Assembly (NCBI GenBank): GCA_033961575.1
Contig: CM066733.1
Span: 104,251,921-104,315,920, forward strand
Length of the DNA stretch: 64,000 nt
Source of the DNA: Aselliscus stoliczkanus
Taxonomy: Eukaryota; Chordata; Mammalia; Chiroptera; Hipposideridae
Direction of reading: 5' to 3'
In this document: positions 25,053 through 37,600 of the stretch, in pieces
Layout of the letters: every line of letters begins with the position of its first letter
How positions within the stretch are numbered: the first letter of the stretch is position 1
Notes under the pieces: model-generated
The model's database searches: none
Told to the model about the DNA's origin: nothing
Seen by the model: the letters and a program-made list of their open reading frames with translations, nothing else
Translations under genes and position numbers: made by a program

Positions 25053-28000
25053 AAATAGTGCAAAAGACCTGTAATGAAGTGTTCTGTTCTTAAAATCCAA
25101 CATACTTGTCAAAAAACAAACAATGAGGCCTGAGAAGTAGGTGGCCATGCGGAGGGACTTAGGCCTTTTAGTTTAAGAACAATGAGAAACCACTAGAGGG
25201 TTTTAAGAAGAGATTGGGTGTGGGTCAGTTAATCTTTGAGGGTCCCAATAGGAAACAGATGGCACACTCGAAAGAAGATAATTCGAAGATTTATTTACAT
25301 GACACTATAAAAGTATGGGTATAGGGAACCTCCAATGAAAGACAACAGGTGGGTGGGTAGAATAGGAAAAGGGGACTTAGACTGACAAAGAGTGGGTAGT
25401 CAAAGGGAGTGAGGCACAGAAATGGAGGAGAACGTTTAAATGGTAGGGGATAATTAGGAACGTCAAACATCTGAGAGCTGAAATGGTCTTTGGGTATAGT
25501 CACTTGGTTAATTTGTAACTTTGGCAAAAACTCTTTCAACAAAACAATGATGCAGGAAGGCAGACCAGAGTGAGTTAAGTGAGAGATGAGAAAATGGGAA
25601 CAACTCTTTTGATATATTTGGCTGTGTCGGGGAAGAGAAGGATAGGACACACCTCATTCTATAAGCTTTCCAACAATCCATGTGGAATCCACTGGAACAA
25701 TGGGAACAGCTTTAACAAATTCTCCAAGGCAATGTAATTACGAAGAATGATTCCTTGTGGAGTCTTTGAGCTGATCTACAAAATTACTCTGTTAACAAAT
25801 CAAAATCAGTCAAACAAAACGTTCAACTTTAGTATCTAAATGACATCCCTGTTCTCCAAATCCAAACATGATCAAAAATAGGAAGTTTCCTAAGATCCTG
25901 TTGCCACAATACTGACATTTTCATTTCAGAGCACTCAGGTATGATTTAGGGGCTACACAATGTAACATTTCTAGTGCCTCATGCAAACTTCTAGATGCAA
26001 AATTAAAAATTAAGGTAAGTTTTTAATGATGTTTTGTCTTCAGGAAAAATATAGAACATACAAATATAGCAATGTTTTATATACCTGCATAACATTAATA
26101 TTCCCCAGTTTTGAGAAAAACCAAAGCTTCAGTAACAACTGTAATTGCTTCCTGCTCTAGTCTCCTAAACAGCCTAGTTTCTAGAATCCTGCTTCTAGAA
26201 GGCTCCTCCAGGTTCAATGGGAGTTTTGCAGATAATGTGATGGGTGCTGGGTCCTATAGTCCCTTACGGAACTTTTGGAAAAAACTATACCACTTGACTT
26301 CTCTCGTTACACCTGTCTTGCTGTGTAACCCTTCCTGCCATCACTGATTGCTCCAAGTGCTTTCAAGTTTTGTTCTCCTAGTGCTCATAGCCCTTTGAAC
26401 CAACTTTAAATGGTCCAGCAGTTTTTGTAATCATAGCCTAACGGAGCAGTCTGACTACCTCCACGAGGTTGATGTAGGCCAGGTCATTGTCCAGCTTCCC
26501 ACAGCTGTTCCTCTCAACCCAAACCAATCCCAGGCAAATTCACCCTTTTACACTCTCTCCAACCTTGTTCTTTTTCATTCTAAAACAGGTCTATAGCCTC
26601 TTTTGTTGAACTATCAGCCATAAAGTCTCCATCATTATTTCTTAGAGGCCTTTCATAAATCCAGAGTTCCTGAGGGAAGGTTTGCAGGTGAAAATACCCA
26701 TCATAGCCCTACTCACTAGGACATAGTTCTCAAAATTAAAATTTTTCAATTGGGCAACTCTCTCTACAAACATGCCTTTTAAAAAATGTATAGGTCTTTT
26801 GGAGCCTATGTCCCCTGGAATTTGGTTGAAAGTGGCCTGAAAGATTAACTTAAGACTATAAACACAAGCACAATATTTTTATCTCTTCATTCTATAGGAA
26901 GTCAAGTGAAACACAAAGGAGCTATTACTGAATCTCTTGAATTTTCAGTGTATACTTTTATACCTTTAATAATAGAATGTTAGAACTTTCTTTCTAAAAT
27001 AAATGTACTTTGGGGAACTGCATTTTGATCAATTCCATTACATGGTTCTTAGATTAATCTTTAACACCAACATTTTTCTTTCCAACAGATAGAATGAGGA
27101 AGCTTCATTTGGGTAATAAAACTACCAGACTTTGGACTAAGAATCAAACTTTTAAATGGAGGTCAATGGGAGCTCCTAATTTTTAATGCCCTAATTAGAC
27201 ATTAGCAACTAACCTTAAAATTTCTCTCTTAATTCTTTAAATTTCAGTTTCCTTCCCTGAAATAACACTGAGAACAAGCAAATGATAAGCTACGATGGTT
27301 GAAAAGTGTTTACCTGAGAGCCCCAATCCAACAAACACTGACAAAGGGATACAGAAACCATATGAGCTTAAAAGTGAAACAGGCTAGAAAGTAAAATCTG
27401 ACCTTCTACTAGTGTCACATGCATTCTATCCGTGTTTGTCACAGTTGGTCCACACCAACTGTGAATGTCCTTATACAGCATTGGACTTCCAAATAAAACC
27501 AGAGACTCACATACTTCAAGAGTTATAAAAAGAGATTTAAAGTCAGTCTCTTTAAGTATAAAAATGTTAGCTGAGAAAGCAAATTTCCATAATTGAATTT
27601 TAAAATTAAGTTAAAAAAAAATCTTTTCTACTTAAAAAAAAGGCACCATAAAACATGTATGGAACTATATAAAAAGTATGTCCAACATAATCTGAACTTC
27701 TTGATTTTAATATTTGAATCTAAATCCAGCAAATATTTTAATAATCCATTTGCTTTCCATCCAACTAAAATTAAAAGGAAAAATATATTTTATCTTTCCA
27801 CATATAAGCAGCATAAAACTATAGTTGGTTTTCATCAGTCAGAAGCATAACTGCCTTAAACTAAAACCAAATAAAGAACACAGATGATACAGATTCCTTT
27901 AGATTAAAACATGTTATAGCATGTATATATGTGCATACATGTTGGAAAAAAATATATACTCTGTAAAATGAAGTGAAATATGCATACCCTATAGATATAA

Positions 28001-28125
28001 CAAAGATTGAGGAACATAAACTAGTTCACACAATACCTTAAAAAACCTTTTGTATCCATAGAATACTCCATTGAAAGTAGCTGTTAGACAGAGCAACAAA
28101 AACTTTTATCCAAGGTTTCAACCCT

Positions 28126-28131
28126 TTTATT
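28126..28131 (-). terminator. COQ3: Probable COQ3 poly(A) signal AATAAA
   Basis: TTTATT on the plus strand reads AATAAA on the gene strand (GTCAATAAAAGGG), about 280 nt after the COQ3 stop. It is the first canonical signal met after the stop. The implied 3' UTR includes the SINE at 28245-28353. The cleavage site is unproven. Confidence 0.55.
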
Positions 28132-28244
28132 GACTTTCTTTTCTGCATGATCCTCTCTCAAAAGATAAACTGTATATTTTTTTGTATTTATAAACATCAT
28201 ACTTTCCCGCCGTATTTCTACAGTCATCAAAAACGATTCATTCC

Positions 28245-28353
28245 GGGCCGGCCGAGTGGAGTGGTGGTTAAGCACTGGCTTGGGAAGCCAGAGGCCCCGG
28301 TTCGGTCCCACATGTGAGGGCCAGTGACACTGCCCTCAAAAAAAAAACCAACA
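28245..28353 (+). mobile_element. Short SINE in the COQ3 3' UTR
   Basis: A short-type SINE (GGGCCGGCCGAGTGGAGTGG ... GACACTGCCCTC plus an A-rich tail), antisense to COQ3. The flanks AAAACGATTCATTCC at 28230-28244 and 28355-28369 are the target duplication, and it contains the reverse complement of the ancestral COQ3 stop (GGAATGA). The insertion therefore hit the last codons of the old reading frame. Confidence 0.95.
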
Positions 28354-28410
28354 AAAAACGATTCATTCCTTGGGCTCTTCACGCACACTTGGGTTGGTAG
28401 AGGCTCCGGC

Positions 28411-28574
28411 TCAGAGCTCTTCTGCTTCTTCCTTTAAAGCAAACTTGGCAGGCCCAGGGTCTTGGTGCTTCACAGCATGAGCTGCGTAGTTAAGGCTGGT
28501 ATTTTCAGTCCAATGCCAGTAACCTGAGAAGGGGTTGTAGAGCATTCCTACCACAGTTTGAACTGACAGACCAT
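28411..28574 (-). CDS. COQ3: COQ3 exon 7 (last; early stop relative to human)
   Basis: The acceptor is TTTTTTCCAG|ATGGTC. The exon encodes NGLSVQTVVGMLYNPFSGYW, HWTENTSLNYAAHAVKHQD and ends KEEAEEL with TGA at 28413-28411. Fifteen more sense codons (AGASTNPSVREEPKE) continue in the same frame to TGA at 28365-28363, matching the human C-terminal tail, where Gln occupies the place of this first stop. A SINE lies right after the ancestral stop. Confidence 0.93.
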
Positions 28575-31500
28575 CTGGAAAAAATATATATATATCAGAA
28601 AGGGTAGATTTAATAAATATTTACCTTCCAAGTATGAAGAGTCTCATGCAACTCTTCATGTTAAAAAAAAAAAAAAAGGATTCTTGGACCAGCCGAGTGG
28701 TGCATTGGTTAAAGAGCTGGCTTGGGGTGCCAGCTCTGAGCAGCGGGGCCCCGGTTCGGATCCCACATATGAGGGCCAGTGACACTGCCCTCTACAGCTA
28801 AGATGGTGAACAACAGCTCCACCTGGAGCTGGACTGCTGTGAGCCACTGGCGACGGTGTGAGCTGCAGCCCCTGCTGCAGTGGGATGCCATAAGCTACAG
28901 TGAGTGGCCAGCAGCCAACTTGAGCAGCCGGCAGCCAGCGTGAGGTGCCAAGAGCCACTGTCCAGAGGCTGGCGACCGATCTGCCTTACCCAGGAAGAGC
29001 ACAATGATAATTCCAACGTGGGCTAGTGAAGAGCATCCTCTACAACTAGACTGAAGAACAAAAGGACAGCAACTTGTCTGTTGCCCTCCCCCAATAAAAA
29101 AAAAAAGGATTGTTAACTCAATGGGCAAAAATACTTTGTAACCTTGTACTGGTCATTCTTTACTGTGGCACAGACCATAAACTCTGAACCGTAAAGTTGA
29201 CTGCTTGGGTTCAAATCCCAGCTCTGGTACCTAGTAGATGACAACCTTGTGCAAGTCACTTAATCCTTCTACATTTCAGTTTCTCACATGGACAGAACAT
29301 ATATCATAGAGTTGTTAGGATTAGATGAGATTTGTGTGTAAAGCAGAACAGTGCTTGGAATTTGGTAAGTACACAATAAACATTAGCTGTTAGAAAACAC
29401 CTGCCAACAAGTTGATTGTTCCTATAAACCATCTTCAAAATATTTTTTCTACTCTATTTTCAGCAAGGTTACTTGCATAAATCTTTAGAACTTACTACCG
29501 TGCATTGGACTGATAATATTCTAATAAAACCAAGTGTATTGATATACTGTTATCTGAACTAAAAACATGAGATATATAAGAGTTGAGTCTAAGTATTTAA
29601 GAGGAATACCAAATGAAAAATAAATGAACTGACAAATGTTATTACTTGACAGGAATTCAACACATAAATCGAGTGCTCATGATGTGTAAAGCAGAGCTAG
29701 GCAATATGGAGATTATCAAAAGGAGACACAGTTTTGACTTCAGGGAGTTTACAGGCCAAAAAGGGGCTTACAAACACCAAAATAACCATAATATAAGGTA
29801 TGCTGTAAGTATCATAAAAGACATGAAAAATGGCAAGGAAGTTCAAAATATATCTGAGTATAAGGAAAAATAATACCTAAGATAAGCTGATACAAGGAAG
29901 GCCCCAACAGGACAAACTGAGCATTTGTTTATAGTAGACATTTGTGCCTCATCCTTAAACAAGTGATGACTAAAGAGCCAAAAAGTATTCACTAATCATC
30001 TGATTTGCTTGACCCTGAGTTACATGCCACAGGTAGAGAACTGGTATCTATGTGTAATACTTAATGCTAACTTCAAGGAGTTTATGACCTAGCTGAAGAA
30101 ACAAAACCAATATCCAAACAGTAGTGGCCTATTAAATTAAGTCTGAGGTTGTGTTATTAATAATTATAGGTACATTAAAGTTCAGCTAGGCCTTGAAAAT
30201 TGGAAAAATGCTTAATACTTACTTGATTCCAGAATGCTCTCTAAGTTTTCAGGTGAAACAAATTTCTCCCAGGTATGAGTACCTTTTGGTACAATACCTG
30301 CAATTTGCTCTGCAAAAACAATTCCCAAGGCATAGGACAGCTGTGTTTTGTTGATTGTAGTAATGAATAAAGCACCACCAGGCTAAAAAAATATATGTAT
30401 AGACATTTAATTTTAAATGTCAGGAGTATCATTTTGGTAAAAGCTTGGCTTCCCCCACCTTCCTTCCTTCTTCCAAATAATCTAAGTGCAGCTAAGATAC
30501 ATAAGGATGAATAAAATATAATTTATCAAAACAGTATTTTTTCTCTTGGGAAATTCATTATTAAAGGCAGTCTACTACGGACACACTCACTGAGTTTATG
30601 CAACAGTGCTTACAACTCTTAAAATCACACATTACTATGACTTATATTTATACCATATACATTCTTGTGTGCCTATCAAACACTTTGTAATAAAAATACA
30701 GAAATGAGACCAGGCTGCTCTTTCTATACACGTCCACATTTATGCTTTAACATGTGTTAACACTGTTTTCTCTTTGGGTGCTGGGCCTGTTTAACTTGTT
30801 GACTACAGCATACAGCTCACATCTTGAGCAACTCCAGTAAGTGTTCTTTGACAAAAACACTAATGATTAAGGTTTTAAAGTTTTTTGTCTTATTTTGATT
30901 TCACTAGCATAAAGAATATGAAGAGATCAAGATAAACACTTAGATGAATACAAACCATTTGTGGGATTGTTTAGTCTGTCATTTTTTATCCTGATGGGGT
31001 TAAAATGCCAGAGTCCCTCCAAAATAATCATATTACTATATATGTGCGTGTATAATATATATATAAACACATATATAATCAAATATATATATATATATAC
31101 ACACACACATATATCAAGAGAAAAAAGAGAATATATCTCAAATACCACCTTGAACCAAAAAAAAAAAATAAAATGAAATATTGGAATGTGCACTTAAATG
31201 AAATATCAGACATGATTTTATCACACATTGTAACTTTTCTCTGTAAAACTCCAGTATTCTAAAATATCTTATTAAGAATCACTTATGTGTCAATTACATC
31301 TTAACAGAGCTAGAGGGAAAATCACTAATGAATATCTAATCTGTGTTCTACAAAATCCTACTCTAAGGAAATAGAGTGGTGAGCAATGGCTATTTGTTTT
31401 TTTATTTTATTTTTTTGGCCATTTTTTTTTTTTAAATACGTTTTCCATTAAAGCAAACATTAGTTTTAAATTCCACAACACCTGCATTTCTCATATGTGA

Positions 31501-34500
31501 AAAACCTCCACTCATACATACTGAATGACACACAACACAAAAAGTAATAATTAAGGAGTTTTGCTTGGAAAATAGGAGATAAGCCTAATAAAAGTTATTT
31601 AAGAGGAAACACCAAGAAATGGCTATAGATTGAAGGAGACTAATGAGACATGGCAGCAAAATGCAATGTAGGATTTAGATTGAATCCTGCAACAGAAAAA
31701 TGACATTAGTAGAAAAACTAATGAACTTTAACAATATAGTGTAATTAATAGTATAATGTCAACGTTAATTTCTCAGTTTTGAGAAATGTACCATGGGTTA
31801 TATATAGAGCTAGGACTGCAGTGAGGTAAGGAAGGTGCGTGCCTAGGGCACAAAACTGAAGGAAGCACTCACTCTCTGGGGTGTGCAAATGCAGGACTGG
31901 CATCAAAGAGCAAGTGCCTCCTTCACTTTTGTGCCCTGGATGCCTCACTTGCCTCACCCTAGTTCCTACCTTTCTTATGTAAATTGTTAACAGTAGGGAA
32001 AACTGGGTGAACACTCTATACTATTTTTGCAACTCTTCTATAAATTTAAAATTATTTAAACAAAAACTACTTTTAAAAAGCTCTATTTAGGTAAGGGCTA
32101 AACATTTGATTCTTTCAGCTCTTTTTTTTTTTTTTTTTGGATTCTTTCAGCTCTTAACCTTAGGGTGTTACCTCTTGAATACATAAACAACAGAGTTATT
32201 CTGGGCTTGCACTCCTTTCGCAAGGGACATGAATGAAGCTGGGCAGCTGCCTGGCCCCTCCCCTAGCTTAGTGTTGATGTAGTAATAATATTTATTAAAA
32301 TTTGGAATCACTTTCAGAGAACTAAGTCTGTAGCAAATTATATAAGCATAATAATATAATGGAAAAAGCCACATCTGAAATCAAAAGACGTAGATTTAAG
32401 CCCCACATAAATGCCTAGTGACCTCTGACATTTCCCAAATTCTGATCTTCATTGGTCAAAGGTGATAACAATGCTGCCTTACCTTCCTAACCTGGTTGTA
32501 GGTAATATCAAGTAAAATCACACCTATGAAGTATTCTTTTATAAGCTGAAAATTGTTACACGTAACACTGTATACAGAGTTACTTAAATGCTAAGTCAAT
32601 TTATGCTAATAATGGTTTTTACTGATTTTTAAACATTAATCAAACCAACTTGTTATTCATTATCATTCAATGTCCATTGGGTATTTAATCTAGACTTTAC
32701 CAGTGTAAAAATACCACTATGCATCTATTGGTTGTATTATAATATTCAGCACCAACATTTTTCAAGCTCCCTGGACACCGAGATCCTGTAGCTGGAAAAC
32801 CCCGGTCCCGAGGGCATGCTGAGAGGCAGAAGTAATCTACAGCAGAGATGCTGCCCCTTCATCCTGGCTGCCTGGTTTCGAGAGTTGTGAAACATTTATT
32901 GCTATGGGTACATACATGGATTGAAAAGAAAAAACGAACAAGTAAACTCCATAACTCTTACTTTTAACACTTGACAGCAGCACTGTATGAATACTTCTAG
33001 ATCAATCACATGTTCCACCACTTCAGAAGCGACAACACCATCAAATGTTTCTGCAGCCTCTTCCACAATCTCTTCCAGGGAACACGCTCTATACTCTATC
33101 CTCCTATCCAGGACTGGATCAAATGATTTATGGCGCTGTGCTGTTTTAATGTTTTCATCCACAGGGTCAATTCCAAGAACTGAAGCCCCAAGCCGCCCTA
33201 GAGGCTAATGGTGTAAACAACCATTACCCGAAGGAAGAAAATAGAACACATTAGTAATAAAAAGCTGATCAAAAAGGAAAAAGGTTAATCATGAGGGGAT
33301 ACTAACTGGATATTGTTCATGCGTACAGGAAAGTTCATCATACCATTATCTCTAGTTTGAAAATTTCCAAATAAAAAAGTGAGAACAATAATCATAACAA
33401 CAAAAAACTTACCAAGAACTACTTAGAACAGTGAAAAAAATTGTCTACAGTCTCTCGGTACATTTATATGCATATAATACAGTGTTGACACATTTAAAGT
33501 GCAATAAATGTAATATATTATAAAAACCATAAAAATTTCTGATATTCGAATTGTCTAAAGAACAGTTTTTTTTCAATATTCGTTTTCTGTGACTGACTAG
33601 AAATGATTCTTCATAGCTAATTCTTCTTGCAAGTTTTATGTTAAATCACTTCCCATGACATGCCCAAGTTTCTAAACACAGCCTTAATTATTATCAAAAC
33701 TTGCATAGCACTTATTTTATAACTCTTCAGTCAATAAGTTAAAAGTATAAATCAAATTATTTTAACTTTAGAGACAATAGACTGAGAGGATTGTAGAACA
33801 CGTATAGTAAAATCTTACTCACTGACAGTTAGATACACCACATATTCATGATTCTAAGAGATGTATTTTCATATATTTTACATTTCCTGAAATGTTATAA
33901 TTGATATCAGAAGAAACCAGCCCACTGCCATATGAAGAACATGTTTTCTATGCATGTGGAAACTTAGCTATGTATCAAAGCTCTGTTAGGCGGTCAACTT
34001 GGCTGGTACAGAGCTAGACAGAAACATCTCATTTCACCTGCTTCACTTAAATATTTATATCCTATACTGTTGCTTAAAATACCTTTCAAAGATCAGATTA
34101 TGATGCAGTACTGAAAAAAAAATTGTATTCTTATAGAAGAATACAAAATAGAGCTGCCGGACACAAATTTACTATAAGCTAAGGCAAGCCTTCATAGGGA
34201 AGCATTTTCTTCCAAGGATACTAATGCACCTGAGAAGGGAACAGCCACACAGCAGGCAAAACTGTTGGGTTTTGATACTGAAGCAAGTGCAAAAGGACAG
34301 CATATCACAGCATCTAAACCAGTGGAAATTACACAACCTCTTGGGATGGAAGAGACAACAAAATCTTCAAAGCTACTCAAATGACCAGTGCCTCATATTT
34401 GTGTGGAAAAAACAAATCCTTCACTATAATTTTCTAAAATTTTAAAGAAAAAGTATGTATTCCTTTTATAATCATGAATATATTAGAACCATGAGGCATT

Positions 34501-34627
34501 TTTCAGATGAACAATATTGTTTGTTAAAAGGATAAATGAGGGCCGGCCGAGTGGCACAGTGGTTAAGTGCTGGCTAGGGAAGCCAGCGGCCTTGGTTCAG
34601 GTCCCACATATGAGGGCCAGTAACACT

Positions 34628-34658
<31 letters not shown>

Positions 34659-37600
34659 GCATAAATGAGGCATAAGCCCATTTCTGAATTTTTTTTCCCC
34701 AGTTAAAAATGGCAGGAAAGTTGAAAATCACTTACTTCACTTAACAATCCACCACCACAGCCAACATCAAGAATCTTCATCCCAGACAAAGGTTTTCCTG
34801 GCTGGTGATTAGCAACTGTTTTTAAAAGATTGTCTCTTTAAAAAGAAAATCAAAACATATAAAAGAGTATTAGTTTTATCAATTAAGTCTTAAAAAGTGT
34901 AAAAATTTTTTTTTTTAAATTGGGGAATTGGGGGAGGGGAACAGACAAGTTGCTGTTCTTTTGTTCTACAGTATAGTTGTGGAGAACTTCTGGCTTCACT
35001 GGCCCATGTTGGTATTATCATTGCTATCTTCCCGGATGAGGCGGTTGCTGGCCGGTCATTGGACAGCCACTCACAGCGGCTCAAGGCAGCTCTCACCGGC
35101 TGCCGGCCACTCACAGTAGCTCACAGCAGCCCACTGCAGCCTACACTGTCGCCGGCGACTCGCGGCAGCCCAGCTCCAGGTCGAGCTGTTGTTAACCATC
35201 TTAACAGTAGAGGGCACAGTGGCACTGGCCCATGTGGGATCCAAACCAGTGGTCGTGCTGCTCAGAGCTCGAGCTCACAAGACAACTCTTAACCAATGAG
35301 TCACTTGGCTGGCCCAAAAGTATATAATTTTCAAGGAAACATTAAACTCTCATTTTAAGTGGATTATTGATGTTTTCAGTAAACAGGTCTTTTATTTTCA
35401 GCATTGACAGAAATGACTAATTATGTTTAATTTGTAAGATATTTTTAATAATCAAAAGCAAGAGGTTTAAAGTAAAGCTTTTGAATTAATCTAGTAATAA
35501 TTTAAAAATTTTTTTTAAATAATCCAGTTTAGATTAACCCAATTTTATTTGCTTGAGATACCATGTCACTTATTAGATATATTGTCAGTATTTGCTACAC
35601 CCATTTCATGTCTGCAGCCAATTGGTTATTTTATAGGACTCAGAAGAAGTAAATTGGAAATCCGTATTTTCAGAATTTGCCTATATTCCCTTGCAGATTG
35701 AGTCTCTTTTAATATTCTAAATTAGTGGTGTTTTCATAATCATGTAAAGAGGCATCCAAATCAAGTAAACTTAATTCTAAAATAATCATGGTAATACTTT
35801 GCCACATGGGCAAACATAAGGACACACGGACACACACATGCACACACATACACAGATAGATTTATACCTAACAGTGTTGTAAACTAAACTTCTAAGTTGG
35901 ACTATATATGAAATTTAATTATATTTATATTAAAATAAATGTTATACCAGGGTGCCAAAAATGTATACAAGTGGACACTTTGGTCAATGTTGCTCAAGCA
36001 GTAGTTCACCATAATCAGAAGTGTCTGGGTGCTGATGGTAACCACTTTGAGCACCTCTTGTAATTGCAGAAATCAAACGTGACTAGTATTCATCTTTTGT
36101 TATTGGTATATTTTAAGTATTACAATTTTAATAGTTTTTTCCTTTCTTAAAATGTGTATACATTTTTTGGCACCCTCTGTATAGATATCTTAAGATACCT
36201 TTGTTTTTTGTTTTTTTTTTGAGGGCAGTGTCGCTGGCCCTCATATGTGGGACCTGAACCGGGGCCGCTGGCTTCCCAAGCCAGCGCTTAACCACTGCGC
36301 CACTTGGCCGGCCCCTTAGAATATATTTTATTGCTATTAAAATTGGCTTCTAAGAATAATCTAGATAGTGGTTAAGTAAATAACTTCAGAAAGTTGTAAC
36401 ATACAGAAAACCCATTTCAAATGCAGTCCAATCCATTCTTCACCCATTGGCCAAAATTACTCCTTTATATCATAATTTAGATTATATCACTTCCCTTCAA
36501 TGGCTTCCAATTATACTCACAATAAAATCTTAACCAATGGCTTCCAATTATACTCACAATAAAATCTTAACTTCTAACCATAACTTGTACTGCCCTAGGT
36601 GATATTTTAGTGTGATGTTTAAGTGATGGTGTCACGGTAGTTTGAATAGAGTAGTTCTCAAGCTGAGAGTATACCAAAGTTATCTGGAAGGTTTGCTAAA
36701 ACATAGTCTTCTGACCCTCCAAACCAGTAGGTATAGGGCAAGACCTAAGCATTTTGCATTTCTAACAAGTTCCCAGGTAATACTGATGTTGCTACCCCAG
36801 GGCCTATACCTTGTGAACCACTGATCGAACCTAACAAAATGACATTTCACTTTTCTCTGCCTTAGTGTTTCAGTGATCACAAATTCAGTGGTAATAAAAA
36901 GGTAACAGTACTATATTTCTCTTTTTGCTGTACTGCTGCTGGATAAACCACCAAAATACCATCAGGAAGTTCCTTGAGGGTAGTCTGGATCTGATATTCT
37001 GTGTCTATTACAGTGCCTGGCCCATGCCATCTGCTCAAACATGTTTAATGAATAAATAAATGGACATAAAAATGAATGAACAATTTCTTGATAAATGGAG
37101 TCTGATGAGCCCTTGCCTTTACCTCCCATGGCAAACTATATTCTTGAAGTACAGGGACTATATTTCAAATGATGAATATCTTTGTATCTTCTCCAGTGTC
37201 TGGCTCCCAAGCTCTATACAAGGTAAGTGCTCCATAAATGTTTGCTGAATTGAACCGTCAGAGCAGTATTCACTTTATTAGGACTGTCTAAAGGTCAAAG
37301 TTGCTATAACGTGACCTTGATGCCATAGGACCCTAGTTTCTTTTCATAAGGATTTAATTCTAATTAACTTAATAATGTTTCAAAAAGTTAATTTATTAAA
37401 GCAGCCTAGAGCTTGGATATTATTTAAAAATATTATTGGCTTCAAACAATGGATCTTGAAGAAAATCTTCCTCATTTCTAAAGCAAACTTAAAATACAGT
37501 ATTTTAAACCTCAGTATAAAACAAGAGAAAATGAACTCAAAAGAAGAATTATTATTTAAAAAGTTGCATTTATAAGAAAAAAAGAAAAAAACTGAACAAA

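Larger units (their letters stand above)
13870..28100. other. Intergenic region between FAXC and COQ3
   Basis: About 14 kb with no supported gene. It holds young SINEs (15677, 16549, 20820, 24536), a young L1 (17760-18677), older LINE sequence (about 20545-20800 and 23040-24535), MIRs (16185, 20240) and a MER5-like element (16855). The stretches 14150-15660, 18680-20220, 21480-23000 and 25065-28080 hold nothing I can name, apart from short CA or poly-T runs. Confidence 0.65.
28575..30222. other. COQ3 intron 6
   Basis: It contains a long SINE (28686-29106) that ends the unique sequence 112 bp from the exon 7 acceptor, then a MIR (29160-29395) and a possible ancient repeat (about 29640-29800). 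A short TATATATA run lies beside the acceptor. Confidence 0.7.
30383..32961. other. COQ3 intron 5
   Basis: It contains TA/CA microsatellite sequence (31037-31116), an old L1 3' end (31615-32075) and a 16-bp poly-T insertion with target duplication (32108-32155). The remainder is AT-rich and unassigned. Confidence 0.65.
33205..34735. other. COQ3 intron 4
   Basis: It holds a plus-strand 66-codon frame of unknown origin (34183-34383) and a SINE (34541-34658). The rest is AT-rich with no recognisable element. Confidence 0.65.
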
